This document shows positions 1-6,019 of a DNA stretch of 7,346 nt, piece by piece. Source of the DNA: Bacillota bacterium (GTDB lineage Bacteria > Bacillota > Clostridia > Lachnospirales > Anaerotignaceae); assembly GCA_023413275.1 (NCBI GenBank), contig JAEZPX010000267.1, forward strand, positions 1 through 7,346, written 5' to 3'. A program made the translations under genes and the position numbers. How positions within the stretch are numbered: position 1 is the stretch's first letter; each line of letters starts with the position of its first letter. The notes beneath the pieces are model-generated. The model searched no databases, had not been told where the DNA came from, and saw only the letters and a program-made list of their open reading frames with translations.

Positions 1-874
1 TTATAATATTCATTAAATATCCTCTCTCAGTATTTGTATCTTTCAGTGCTGCAAAATCAGACAAGGATTTTTCTTTGCCAGCTTTTAAATCATAGGTAAA
101 ACCTTTTGCGTAGGAATTGCCATGGGCACCGCCTGTATAGGTATATTGATTGCTATAAAAAGAAAAGATATTGTCTTTATAATATGGTGTTTCAAAATCG
201 ATAACAAAATCATGGGTTCTAAAATCGCTGCCCAATTCCTCTGCTTCCTTTGTTACCAACTCTTTATTTTCAGTCAAATAGGATTCTAAGTTTCCCTTAG
301 CCCAGGATGCTATTTTATCATTGATTGCTCTCGCCTCTACACCCAAAATATCAGTGTTAAGCTGAGGGTATTTTACGGTACCTGTAATTAGAACTGTGCC
401 ATTGGCCGCCTTTAAGTCCTTTTTATATGTAATGGCAGAATATGCATCCTCTTTCTTATCAATGGTAATGGATACAGTTTTGCTCTTTCCATCCCAAGCC
501 ACCTGTCCATTAAAAAGTTCAGCAACTGCTCTTAAAGGAATCATTGTTGAACCACCTATCATTTGTGCAGGAGTTTCTAACTGAACCTTGCCGCCTTCAA
601 AAGATTTTTTGCCAATCACAAGTTTTGCTTCCTGTTTGTCCTTCTTCAACAAAACTGATTTTTCTTTTTCATTCCAAACCACCTGAACTCCCATAGCCTC
701 CAAGGCTCCCCGTACCGGAATTAATGTGTAACCGTTAGAAATCACAGGCTGCTGACCTTGAAAAACCACTTCGTAATTATTTACAAAAACCTTTATGCCA
801 TCCGCCGCACTTACAGGCACTGAAGATGCCAACATTGTTACTGCACAAGCGATAGCGAAACCTTTTTTCTTCAT
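1..874 (-). CDS. Secreted protein with copper-amine-oxidase-type stalk domain plus DUF4163/DUF3298 (PdaC/RsiV-like), 3' end cut off by the window
   Basis: The reading frame is open from ATG at 874 to the left edge (291 codons, C-terminus missing). Residues 1-24 are a signal peptide: MKKK, a hydrophobic stretch, then a PVSA-A cleavage site, so the protein is probably exported. Residues about 28-137 carry two copies of the copper-amine-oxidase N-terminal (stalk) pattern, with 'GYTLIPVRGALEAMG' and 'GSTMIPLRAVAELF', each followed by a V-W-(N/D)-x-K strand. Despite its name this fold is usually a cell-surface module in Clostridia and not an enzyme. Residues about 145-210 resemble DUF4163 and about 225 onward DUF3298 ('YTGGAHGNSY'), the pair found in PdaC and RsiV-type extracytoplasmic proteins. 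The start is supported by a CAGGGGG ribosome binding site about 8 nt upstream. The gene has its own promoter (930-957) and lies behind a terminator closing the kdpE operon, so it is probably a separate unit. A role at the cell wall, such as peptidoglycan deacetylation or lysozyme-type ligand binding, is only inferred; the catalytic part would lie off the edge. Confidence 0.85.
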   Translation of the reverse strand, partial: MKKKGFAIACAVTMLASSVPVSAADGIKVFVNNYEVVFQGQQPVISNGYTLIPVRGALEAMGVQVVWNEKEKSVLLKKDKQEAKLVIGKKSFEGGKVQLETPAQMIGGSTMIPLRAVAELFNGQVAWDGKSKTVSITIDKKEDAYSAITYKKDLKAANGTVLITGTVKYPQLNTDILGVEARAINDKIASWAKGNLESYLTENKELVTKEAEELGSDFRTHDFVIDFETPYYKDNIFSFYSNQYTYTGGAHGNSYAKGFTYDLKAGKEKSLSDFAALKDTNTERGYLMNII

Positions 875-902
875 TTTTAATACCCCCTGCATCTAAATTA
901 CT

Positions 903-918
903 TATACTTTTAAGTATA
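903..918. promoter_or_regulatory. Perfect inverted repeat, possible operator of the secreted-protein gene
   Basis: TATACTT-TT-AAGTATA is a perfect 7-bp inverted repeat with a 2-bp centre. It lies just downstream of the predicted transcription start of the leftward gene and about 28 bp upstream of its ATG. The position fits a repressor site. No protein is identified, and an AT-rich palindrome can arise by chance. Confidence 0.35.
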
Positions 919-929
919 CACGTCTTTTA

Positions 930-957
930 TTTTTATTCTATTAGGAATTTCTGTCAA
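930..957 (-). promoter_or_regulatory. Sigma-A-like promoter for the secreted-protein gene
   Basis: On the minus strand a perfect -35 box TTGACA (957-952) is followed after 16 bp by TAAAAA (935-930), a 4/6 match to the -10 consensus. Transcription would start near 923, giving a leader of about 50 nt that contains the inverted repeat at 903-918 and the ribosome binding site. The -35 is strong and the -10 modest. Confidence 0.5.
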
Positions 958-1020
958 CTTTCTTACACTTTGTTTCAAAAATATTGAATTTTTATTGATT
1001 TTTAGCTGTATAAATCATTG

Positions 1021-1093
1021 AAAAAAAGTACCGATATAAGTTGTCGCCAGCCAACTCTTTGGTCAACTAACTTCAATCAATCGGTACATTTTT
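1021..1093 (-). terminator. Long-stem terminator after kdpE
   Basis: GTACCGAT (1028-1035) pairs with ATCGGTAC (1080-1087), a perfect 8-bp closing stem. In the minus-strand transcript it is followed at once by seven U residues (1027-1021). The 44-nt interior can fold further, for example CCAA/TTGG (1051-1062) and AGTTG/CAACT (1039-1056). It begins at the kdpE stop codon. The other side has only a five-T run after one A, so termination of rightward transcripts is possible but weaker. Confidence 0.75.
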
Positions 1094-1793
1094 ATTCCTC
1101 AATGCGTAGCATCCTATATCCCACGCCAACATGAGTCTGAATATATTGAGGTTGTGCTGGGTTTCTTTCAATCTTCTTTCGTAAAGTAGCCATAAAGACT
1201 CTTAAAGAAGCAATGTCATTGTCCCATGTACTTCCCCAAATCTCCTTAGTGATATAAGTATGCGTCAGGACCTTTCCTACATTTTTACTAAGCAGGCATA
1301 ATAGTTTATATTCTATGGGTGTCAAATGCAACTCCTCACCAGCAAAAAATCCACAGCCGGAAGCATAATCCACACGTAAATCACCATTTACAAATTCAAC
1401 CTGTTCTCTGCCTATGTGCTGCGTATAGCTAATTCTTCTTAATGCCACTCTCAAGCGAGCTAATAATTCCTCCACGGAAAAGGGTTTTGTCAAATAATCA
1501 TCGGCCCCTGCGTCCAACGCTTCAATTTTATCCCGATCCTCAGCCCTTGCACTGATTACAATAATAGGCATATTTGACCATGAGCGAATCTTTTTAATAA
1601 TTTTTACACCATCCATATCAGGTAGGCCTAAGTCCAATAAAACCACATCCGGATTTTGAGAAACGGCTTCTATTAAGGCTTCGCTCCCTGAAGCCGCAGT
1701 ATGGTACTTATAATCTTGGGTTTCCATCGTCGTTGAAATCAGGTTTCGTATTGCGCTGTCATCTTCAACGATTAAAATAAATGGTTTATTCAT
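1092..1793 (-). CDS. kdpE: KdpE-type response regulator (OmpR/PhoB family)
   Basis: This is a 233-residue two-domain regulator that would receive phosphate from the kinase encoded just upstream and bind DNA to control potassium-uptake genes. The receiver domain (about 4-118) has the acidic pair E10-D11-D12, phosphoacceptor D54 in 'VVLLDLGLPDMDG', S81 in 'IIVISAR', and K103 in the 'LTKPF' switch motif. The winged-helix output domain (about 130-230) shows 'LTPIEYKLLCLLSKN', 'RVFMATLRKKIE' and 'GVGYRM', the last two very close to KdpE. The ATG at 1793 is chosen because AGGAGGT ends 8 nt before it. The frame stays open upstream to an ATG at 1841, but that 16-residue extension lies inside kdpD, has no receiver-domain homology and lacks such a site. 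The gene overlaps the end of kdpD by 8 bp, so translational coupling is likely. KdpE is the best family fit, but its real targets here are unknown because no kdpFABC genes are in view. Confidence 0.9.
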   Translation of the reverse strand: MNKPFILIVEDDSAIRNLISTTMETQDYKYHTAASGSEALIEAVSQNPDVVLLDLGLPDMDGVKIIKKIRSWSNMPIIVISARAEDRDKIEALDAGADDYLTKPFSVEELLARLRVALRRISYTQHIGREQVEFVNGDLRVDYASGCGFFAGEELHLTPIEYKLLCLLSKNVGKVLTHTYITKEIWGSTWDNDIASLRVFMATLRKKIERNPAQPQYIQTHVGVGYRMLRIEE

Positions 1794-3321
1794 GTATAGG
1801 TACCTCCTCTGCCTGTAGTGTGAAGGTGAAAACTGCCCCATGAGGGATATTGTCTGTTATGGTAATCGTGCCCCCATGGGCTAAAATGATACTTTTACAA
1901 AGGGGCAGTCCTAGTCCCAATCCCCTACTTCTGTCAGAAATCGTATGCCCTGCGGTGTAAAAGAGTTCGAATAGCTTTTTCTTCAAATGATTGGGAATTC
2001 CTTCTCCGTTATCCGCCACTGAAACCTGAATTTGGTCCCCTACTCGTTTCATGCTGATTTTAATTTCTGAACCAGTCTTTGTGTATTTGATAGCATTGTT
2101 CACAAGGTTTATCACTACCTGCATAATCAATCGGGCATCCATTTTGGCTAGGAGCATCTCGTCACTTTCTTCAATAGTAATCACATGTTCCGTCTTTTTA
2201 CGGTCAATATGCCGCATTGCCTCGGTAATCACTTCTTCCATCAGCTCCGCCTGTAAATACAGCTTCATAGTTCCATTTTCAATTCGGGTAACGGAAAGTA
2301 GATTTTCCACCAGATTTATCAACCACATTGAATCGTCATAAATATCCAAATATAGATTTTTTCTACGCTTTTCATCAATGGTATCCCCATTTTTTAATAA
2401 TACTGCCGCATTCCCTGAAATACTGGTCAATGGTGTTCTAAGGTCATGGGAAATCCCTCTTAGAAGATTTGTCCGCAGCTTTTCATTTTTTGCCTGAGCT
2501 GCCTCTTCTTCTCTTTGTCGGCTAATTCGTTCCTTCTCTAATGCCAGGGCACACTCCCCTATAATAGACAACATTAAATTTGTTTCAAACGTGTCAAAAG
2601 GCTTTCCTTGAATGGCTATTCCATATACCCCAAAAACCGCTCCTTTGCTTCTTATCGCCAGATACCTGCAAAGGGCATCACCAAATTCATCGGTGCCAGT
2701 ACCTGATTGTTTGTTATGATAAAATGTCCAGCGGGCAGCATCCATTTCCTTCTGGGTGAGATATGTCAAACCATTGGTTTCATGCGTCCCCTGAAATATA
2801 ATTCCTTCTGACAATTGATTATCACTTTCTTTTTTGTAGCAGATAACCGTACGATCCAGCAATTTTACCAGTTGCTTTGCCGTTTCCTCCAAAATACCAT
2901 CCATATCCTTGGCCTGCTGTAAAAGCTGATTTGTTTCCAACAGGATTTTCGTTCTATAGGCCATCGCCTCAGATTGTTCTGCCTGCAACTTAATTTTTAC
3001 AGCCAGACTGCCTGAAAAAATAGCAACAACAAACATTATCAGTATTGTTATGGTATCTCCCGTATCATAGGAAGTAAAGGTAAAAATAGGCTCTGTAAAG
3101 AAAAAGTTGAAAGTTAAAACACTAATCATAGCCGAAATCATAGTATATATACGATTTGATGTTAAAACCGCCGTGCACAGTACCCCCAAAATATATACCA
3201 TTATAATATTTGAGGACTCAAAACCCACCGAATGGAATGCGCCTCCCAACAAAGAGGTTCCTATCAATACTAGTATTGTCCAAACAATATTCAGCCACTT
3301 TATTTTGCTGCTTTTTCTCAA
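1786..3321 (-). CDS. kdpD: Short KdpD-type sensor histidine kinase (DUF4118-GAF-HisKA-HATPase), lacking the N-terminal KdpD/USP region
   Basis: This 511-residue membrane kinase partners the adjacent KdpE. Four membrane segments (about 10-28, 38-55, 58-76, 90-108) form the DUF4118 sensor region, including the KdpD hallmark 'FNFFFTEPIFTF' (71-82). A coiled linker and a GAF-like region (about 112-262) follow. The HisKA domain has H292 in 'SHDLRTPL'. The ATPase domain has an N box ('NLVNNAIKYT', N405/N409), a G1 box ('ADNGEGIP', D437) and a G2 box ('GLGLGL', 467-472), so all residues expected for kinase activity are present. Classical KdpD proteins are roughly 900 residues because an N-terminal Walker-type KdpD domain and a universal-stress-like domain precede the membrane part; neither is here, and the upstream 249 bp cannot encode them. 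The start is TTG at 3321: AAAGGGG lies 8 nt upstream, an in-frame TAA sits at 3358-3360, no in-frame ATG or GTG lies between, and the first internal Met is residue 41. The input sensed (potassium, turgor or membrane state) cannot be told from sequence. Confidence 0.88.
   Translation of the reverse strand: MRKSSKIKWLNIVWTILVLIGTSLLGGAFHSVGFESSNIIMVYILGVLCTAVLTSNRIYTMISAMISVLTFNFFFTEPIFTFTSYDTGDTITILIMFVVAIFSGSLAVKIKLQAEQSEAMAYRTKILLETNQLLQQAKDMDGILEETAKQLVKLLDRTVICYKKESDNQLSEGIIFQGTHETNGLTYLTQKEMDAARWTFYHNKQSGTGTDEFGDALCRYLAIRSKGAVFGVYGIAIQGKPFDTFETNLMLSIIGECALALEKERISRQREEEAAQAKNEKLRTNLLRGISHDLRTPLTSISGNAAVLLKNGDTIDEKRRKNLYLDIYDDSMWLINLVENLLSVTRIENGTMKLYLQAELMEEVITEAMRHIDRKKTEHVITIEESDEMLLAKMDARLIMQVVINLVNNAIKYTKTGSEIKISMKRVGDQIQVSVADNGEGIPNHLKKKLFELFYTAGHTISDRSRGLGLGLPLCKSIILAHGGTITITDNIPHGAVFTFTLQAEEVPIHE
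1802..1808 (-). promoter_or_regulatory. Ribosome binding site deciding the kdpE start
   Basis: AGGAGGT on the minus strand is a near-perfect Shine-Dalgarno sequence 8 nt before the ATG at 1793. It lies within the last codons of kdpD and supports the 233-residue form of KdpE over the longer reading. Confidence 0.85.
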
Positions 3322-3327
3322 GCACGG

Positions 3328-3336
3328 TTCCCCTTT
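3328..3336 (-). promoter_or_regulatory. Ribosome binding site supporting the TTG start of kdpD
   Basis: On the minus strand AAAGGGGAA places its G run 8 nt before the TTG at 3321. No ATG or GTG lies between the in-frame stop at 3358-3360 and residue 41 of the protein, so this site is the main support for TTG initiation. Confidence 0.65.
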
Positions 3337-3375
3337 CCGTTTGAAATGCTGTGGTAGTTAAAAACAAACTATATA

Positions 3376-3419
3376 GGGAACATTTCTGTTTGACTCTATA
3401 ATATGTACAGAAAGTTCCC
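3376..3419 (-). terminator. Hairpin with U-rich tail in the kdpD leader, possible attenuator
   Basis: In the minus-strand RNA, GGGAAC-UUUCUGU (3419-3407) pairs with ACAGAAA-GUUCCC (3389-3383 and 3381-3376). This gives 13 base pairs with one bulged U and a 17-nt loop. A U-rich stretch follows (UUUGUUUUU) but begins only about 7 nt past the stem, so it is a weak terminator by the usual rule. It lies between ktrA and kdpD, about 55 nt before the kdpD start, and could trim read-through from ktrBA or act as an attenuator. Upstream segments, such as a CGAA/UUCG pair around 3418-3430, could form competing structures. Confidence 0.5.
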
Positions 3420-3570
3420 CGAACACCCTTCGCCTAGGCTGCAAAGTTTTTGTTTCTATTTTTTTACAAAATATAATGCTATAAGCCCACCCTACATTCC
3501 TTTGGGTCACTTTCTTACTATCAAAACTTAGTACTATATCTGTAAGATTGCAATGCTTTATCTAACAAGC

Positions 3571-4215
3571 TCACTTTAATAAATCTCGTGCCGCAGTTTT
3601 CCCACCAAACACAATCAAGGTTTCATCCGAAGTGAAAACATGCTCTGGTTGAGGAAGGGGAATAATTTCTCCATTCTTCTTTGTTGCTAAAATACTAATA
3701 TGATATCTGGTGCGCACACACTTTTCTAATATTGTTTTACCATACCAGCTTTCAGGAACACGCATCTCATAGATTGCCGCTTCCGGTGTCAATTCAATAT
3801 AATCAAATAAGTTTTTTGAACCATATTTTATGGCTAAGCGTTCTGCCATCTCCCGTTCAGCATAAACAACATGATCTGCGCCATTGCGAAGCAGGAGTTT
3901 TCGATGTACATCACGACTGGCACGGGCTAAGATAAATTTTGCTCCCAAATCTTTAAATAACACAGTGATCTCTAATGATGTTTGGAAATCGTCGCCAATG
4001 GCTATCACACAAAGATCAAAATTGCTAACCCCTAAGGAATGAACAAATACTTCATTCGCGGCATCCCCAATTTGAATATTAGGTACAATATTAATGGCAT
4101 TATCTGCTCGCTCTTCACTCTTTTCCACAGCTAAAACAGAATTCCCCTGCTCAACCAGCTTATGCGCCATATGTCTCCCAAATCTTCCAAGTCCAACAAT
4201 TAATATCGATTTCAT
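3571..4215 (-). CDS. ktrA: KtrA/TrkA-type RCK regulatory subunit of the potassium uptake system
   Basis: This 214-residue cytoplasmic protein has a single RCK_N plus RCK_C unit, the size of KtrA; TrkA is about twice as long with two units. Family members assemble as an octameric ring under the KtrB dimer and gate it in response to ATP/ADP, with c-di-AMP often binding the RCK_C domain. The Rossmann-type nucleotide motif G8-L-G10-R-F-G13 is intact, followed by an acidic residue at the end of strand two (E31 in 'VLAVEKSEE') and 'GDA' at 50-52. E120 in 'VVYAERE' is at the position where KtrA proteins carry the conserved Glu that binds cations between subunits. RCK_C spans about 135-214 with the typical 'LATKKNGEIIPLPQPEHVFTSDETLIVFG' pattern split across strands. 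The ATG at 4215 has AAAGGAAG about 10 nt upstream and lies 23 bp after the ktrB stop, so the two are an operon. Family assignment is firm; ligand choice is inferred. Confidence 0.93.
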   Translation of the reverse strand: MKSILIVGLGRFGRHMAHKLVEQGNSVLAVEKSEERADNAINIVPNIQIGDAANEVFVHSLGVSNFDLCVIAIGDDFQTSLEITVLFKDLGAKFILARASRDVHRKLLLRNGADHVVYAEREMAERLAIKYGSKNLFDYIELTPEAAIYEMRVPESWYGKTILEKCVRTRYHISILATKKNGEIIPLPQPEHVFTSDETLIVFGGKTAARDLLK

Positions 4216-4238
4216 TTTACAATCTTCCTTTCAAACAA

Positions 4239-5579
4239 TCAACCTATTTGAATTTTTTCCAGCGGAAGTGTAGATACCACTGGGTTTCTTCTCGATGAAA
4301 AAGCCAATAGCATCGTCAGAGAACCCGCTCTGCCAATAATCATCAAAACAGTCAATATAATCAAAGATGCATTACCTAAACTGGGTGTAATCCCTGTTGT
4401 TAAACCTACAGTGGCAATTGCTGAGACACTCTCAAATAAAGTAGAAAGCAGCGGAAGTCCTTCTATTTGAGAGATCATCATAGCGGAAAAGCAAACCAAA
4501 AAAAGATAAATCATAAAAACGCAAGATGCCAAGCGGGTGATACCATCTTCCATTCTCCGCCCAAAAACCTCAATGGATTTCTTATGCCAGAAGGTGGTAA
4601 GCACACTTAGAGTTAGCACAGCAAAGGTCGTTGTCTTTATGCCACCTGCTGTTGAGCCCGGCGAACCTCCAATAAACATGAGACATATTATTAAAAACTG
4701 CCCTGTTTGTGTCATGGAGCCTATATTAATGGTATTAAATCCCGCAGTTCTTGCACTAACAGATTGAAAAAACGATGCAATTATCCGTTCTGATAGGCTT
4801 AGCATTTGAAATTCAGCTCCACCTTTTTCACTGAAATACAGCAATGCGGCGCCACCAAAAACCAATATACTGCTTAGAAAAATAACTAACTTCGTATGCA
4901 AATGCATTCTAGCAAAATGTAATTTACTTTCTAATAAATCTTGCCATACGAAAAAACCAAGACCACCCACAATAATTAAAAGCATTAAGATGCCATTTAC
5001 ATATAGATTTCCTACCTGCGCTGTAAAAGAAATAAAGTCGGTTTTTTCACCCATCAAATCAAAACCGGCATTACAAAAGGCAGAAATACTATGAAATATA
5101 GAATACCAAATTCCTTTACTGAACCCATAACGAGGAATGTAAAACTTTGAAAGAAACAGAGCTCCACTGCCTTCTACAAAAAGAGTACCATATAAAACAA
5201 ATTTGGTCATTCGTACAATTCCTCCAAGCTGCGGTGCAGAAATTGAGTTCTGCATTAATGAGCGAGAAATGTAACCGATTTTTTTCTTTGTTAGTGAAAT
5301 AGCAGCAATGCAGAATGTCATAAACCCAATCCCGCCAATTTGAATTAAGAAAAGAATTATCAGCTGTCCCGAAAAGGACCAATGGGTGTATGTATTTACC
5401 ACAATCAAGCCTGTTACACATGTTGCAGAAGTCGCTGTAAAAATTGCCGTTAACAAATCCGTGGGTTTCCCATCCTGACTGGCGAATGGCATAATAAGTA
5501 ATAATGCTCCTAGTAAAATAATAAAACAATATCCAAAAAGAATGACCTTCATTGGTGAGATATCTACAAAATGCTTCAT
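4239..5579 (-). CDS. ktrB: KtrB/TrkH-type potassium-translocating membrane subunit
   Basis: This 446-residue integral membrane protein matches the usual KtrB length of about 450. It conducts potassium, usually with sodium dependence, across the cytoplasmic membrane as a dimer under control of KtrA, the next gene. The four M1-P-M2 repeats can be followed by their filter loops, each with the required glycine: 'TCVTGL' (G57), 'FCNAGFDL' (G172), 'ARTAGFN' (G280) and 'ATVGLTT' (G392). The flexible gating loop in the third repeat reads 'IGGSPGSTAGGIKTT' (303-317), almost the family consensus, with K315. The C-terminus is short (after about 425), as in KtrB. The ATG at 5579 is preceded by AAAGGA with 7 nt spacing and opens directly into 'ISPMKVILFGY', like other KtrB N-termini. 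It is the first gene of the leftward cluster ktrB-ktrA-kdpD-kdpE. The 440 bp upstream should hold its promoter. Confidence 0.95.
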   Translation of the reverse strand: MKHFVDISPMKVILFGYCFIILLGALLLIMPFASQDGKPTDLLTAIFTATSATCVTGLIVVNTYTHWSFSGQLIILFLIQIGGIGFMTFCIAAISLTKKKIGYISRSLMQNSISAPQLGGIVRMTKFVLYGTLFVEGSGALFLSKFYIPRYGFSKGIWYSIFHSISAFCNAGFDLMGEKTDFISFTAQVGNLYVNGILMLLIIVGGLGFFVWQDLLESKLHFARMHLHTKLVIFLSSILVFGGAALLYFSEKGGAEFQMLSLSERIIASFFQSVSARTAGFNTINIGSMTQTGQFLIICLMFIGGSPGSTAGGIKTTTFAVLTLSVLTTFWHKKSIEVFGRRMEDGITRLASCVFMIYLFLVCFSAMMISQIEGLPLLSTLFESVSAIATVGLTTGITPSLGNASLIILTVLMIIGRAGSLTMLLAFSSRRNPVVSTLPLEKIQIG

Positions 5580-5609
5580 AAGTTTGTCCTTTATTACAAA
5601 CGCCCCCTA

Positions 5610-5621
5610 AAATCATGATTT
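5610..5621. promoter_or_regulatory. 12-bp perfect palindrome in the ktrB leader
   Basis: AAATCATGATTT is a perfect palindrome 30-42 bp upstream of the ktrB ATG. It could be an operator for a dimeric regulator such as KdpE or a different repressor, but an AT-rich palindrome of this size is weak evidence alone. Confidence 0.3.
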
Positions 5622-5642
5622 AATACAGTTCTCAGCATACGC

Positions 5643-5657
5643 CATACTTAGTTAAAA
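5643..5657. repeat. Direct repeat copy 1, upstream of ktrB
   Basis: CATACTTAGTTAAAA matches the copy at 5833-5847 at 14 of 15 positions, in the same orientation and exactly 190 bp apart. Paired direct repeats ahead of a gene controlled by an OmpR-family regulator can be binding sites; that role is inference only. Confidence 0.35.
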
Positions 5658-5832
5658 CGGAATTAAAATATTCTGCTACGTATTAAGATTGTATAAAGAT
5701 ACCTGTATTCTCCCCTTTTTAATTAAATAATATAAGTGGGGTTAGAAATAATAGAATGTTTTTTAAGTTTAGCCAGTACATATTATACATTTTTTGATTC
5801 TTTTTATTAATCAATAGAATTGCCTTAAAAGA

Positions 5833-5847
5833 CATACTAAGTTAAAA
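5833..5847. repeat. Direct repeat copy 2, upstream of ktrB
   Basis: CATACTAAGTTAAAA is the second copy of the 15-bp repeat, differing from the one at 5643-5657 by a single base. It lies outside any gene. Confidence 0.35.
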
Positions 5848-5976
5848 AGCATTCACAATTATTGAAAGCATTACTTTTTAGTACCCAGTAAGGCTTTAAT
5901 ATTTTTTGTTTGTATTAGAAGTGCAAATGAATGCAAAGTGTTTTAATTATTACTCAGTAACAAAATAAAAAAAGTG

Positions 5977-6005
5977 TTGACATTTGGTTTTTCCTGTAGT
6001 AATAT
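5977..6005 (+). promoter_or_regulatory. Sigma-A promoter of the tRNA gene
   Basis: A perfect -35 box TTGACA (5977-5982), an ideal 17-bp spacer and TAATAT (6000-6005, 4/6 to TATAAT) lie just ahead of the tRNA. Transcription would begin near 6012, about 8 nt before the mature tRNA 5' end. Confidence 0.85.
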
Positions 6006-6019
6006 ATAGAAGTCGTCGG

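Larger units (their letters stand above)
3322..3570 (-). other. Non-coding leader between ktrA and kdpD
   Basis: This stretch of 249 bp follows the ktrA TGA. It has no plausible gene in any frame and no convincing -35/-10 pair for kdpD. It holds the hairpin at 3376-3419, a perfect GCCTAGGC palindrome (3432-3439), a weak ACCC/GGGT stem (about 3488-3510) and the kdpD ribosome binding site. I could not match it to a known riboswitch. The two-component genes may be expressed by read-through from ktrBA, by an unseen promoter, or both. Confidence 0.5.
5580..6019. other. AT-rich divergent intergenic region between ktrB and the tRNA gene
   Basis: No gene is seen here. Toward ktrB it holds the AAAGGA ribosome binding site, a 12-bp palindrome (5610-5621), a 4-bp CCCC/GGGG pair (5713-5741) around an AT-rich loop, and a perfect minus-strand TATAAT (5787-5782) that lacks a good -35. 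If that box is used, the ktrB leader would be about 200 nt. Two near-identical 15-bp direct repeats lie at 5643-5657 and 5833-5847. Toward the tRNA it holds a strong promoter (5977-6005). I see no match to the c-di-AMP (ydaO) riboswitch that often precedes potassium-transport genes. Confidence 0.6.

Noticed and set aside
396..584. Plus-strand open frame of 62 codons
   Set aside because: It lies antisense inside the secreted-protein gene with no ribosome site or recognisable domain.
1794..1841. Longer KdpE start at 1841 adding 16 residues
   Set aside because: The extension is the kdpD C-terminal DNA in another frame, has no receiver-domain homology, and the ATG at 1793 has a near-perfect ribosome site 8 nt upstream.
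1786..3321. KdpD as a frameshifted or broken full-length gene
   Set aside because: The frame is intact from TTG to stop with all kinase motifs, and the upstream 249 bp encode nothing resembling the missing N-terminal domains in any frame.
3322..3420. c-di-AMP riboswitch in the kdpD leader
   Set aside because: A GGGGAAC-like stretch is suggestive, but it is accounted for by the 13-bp hairpin and the other conserved segments of that class are not seen.
5116..5616. Open frame of 166 codons on the minus strand over the start of ktrB
   Set aside because: It is a Cys/Trp/Tyr-rich shadow of ktrB in another frame, with no family resemblance; ktrB itself is certain from its filter motifs.
5580..5800. 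c-di-AMP (ydaO-type) riboswitch upstream of ktrB
   Set aside because: This class often precedes potassium transporters, so I looked for it, but the expected conserved GC-rich blocks are absent from this AT-rich region. A covariance search would settle it.
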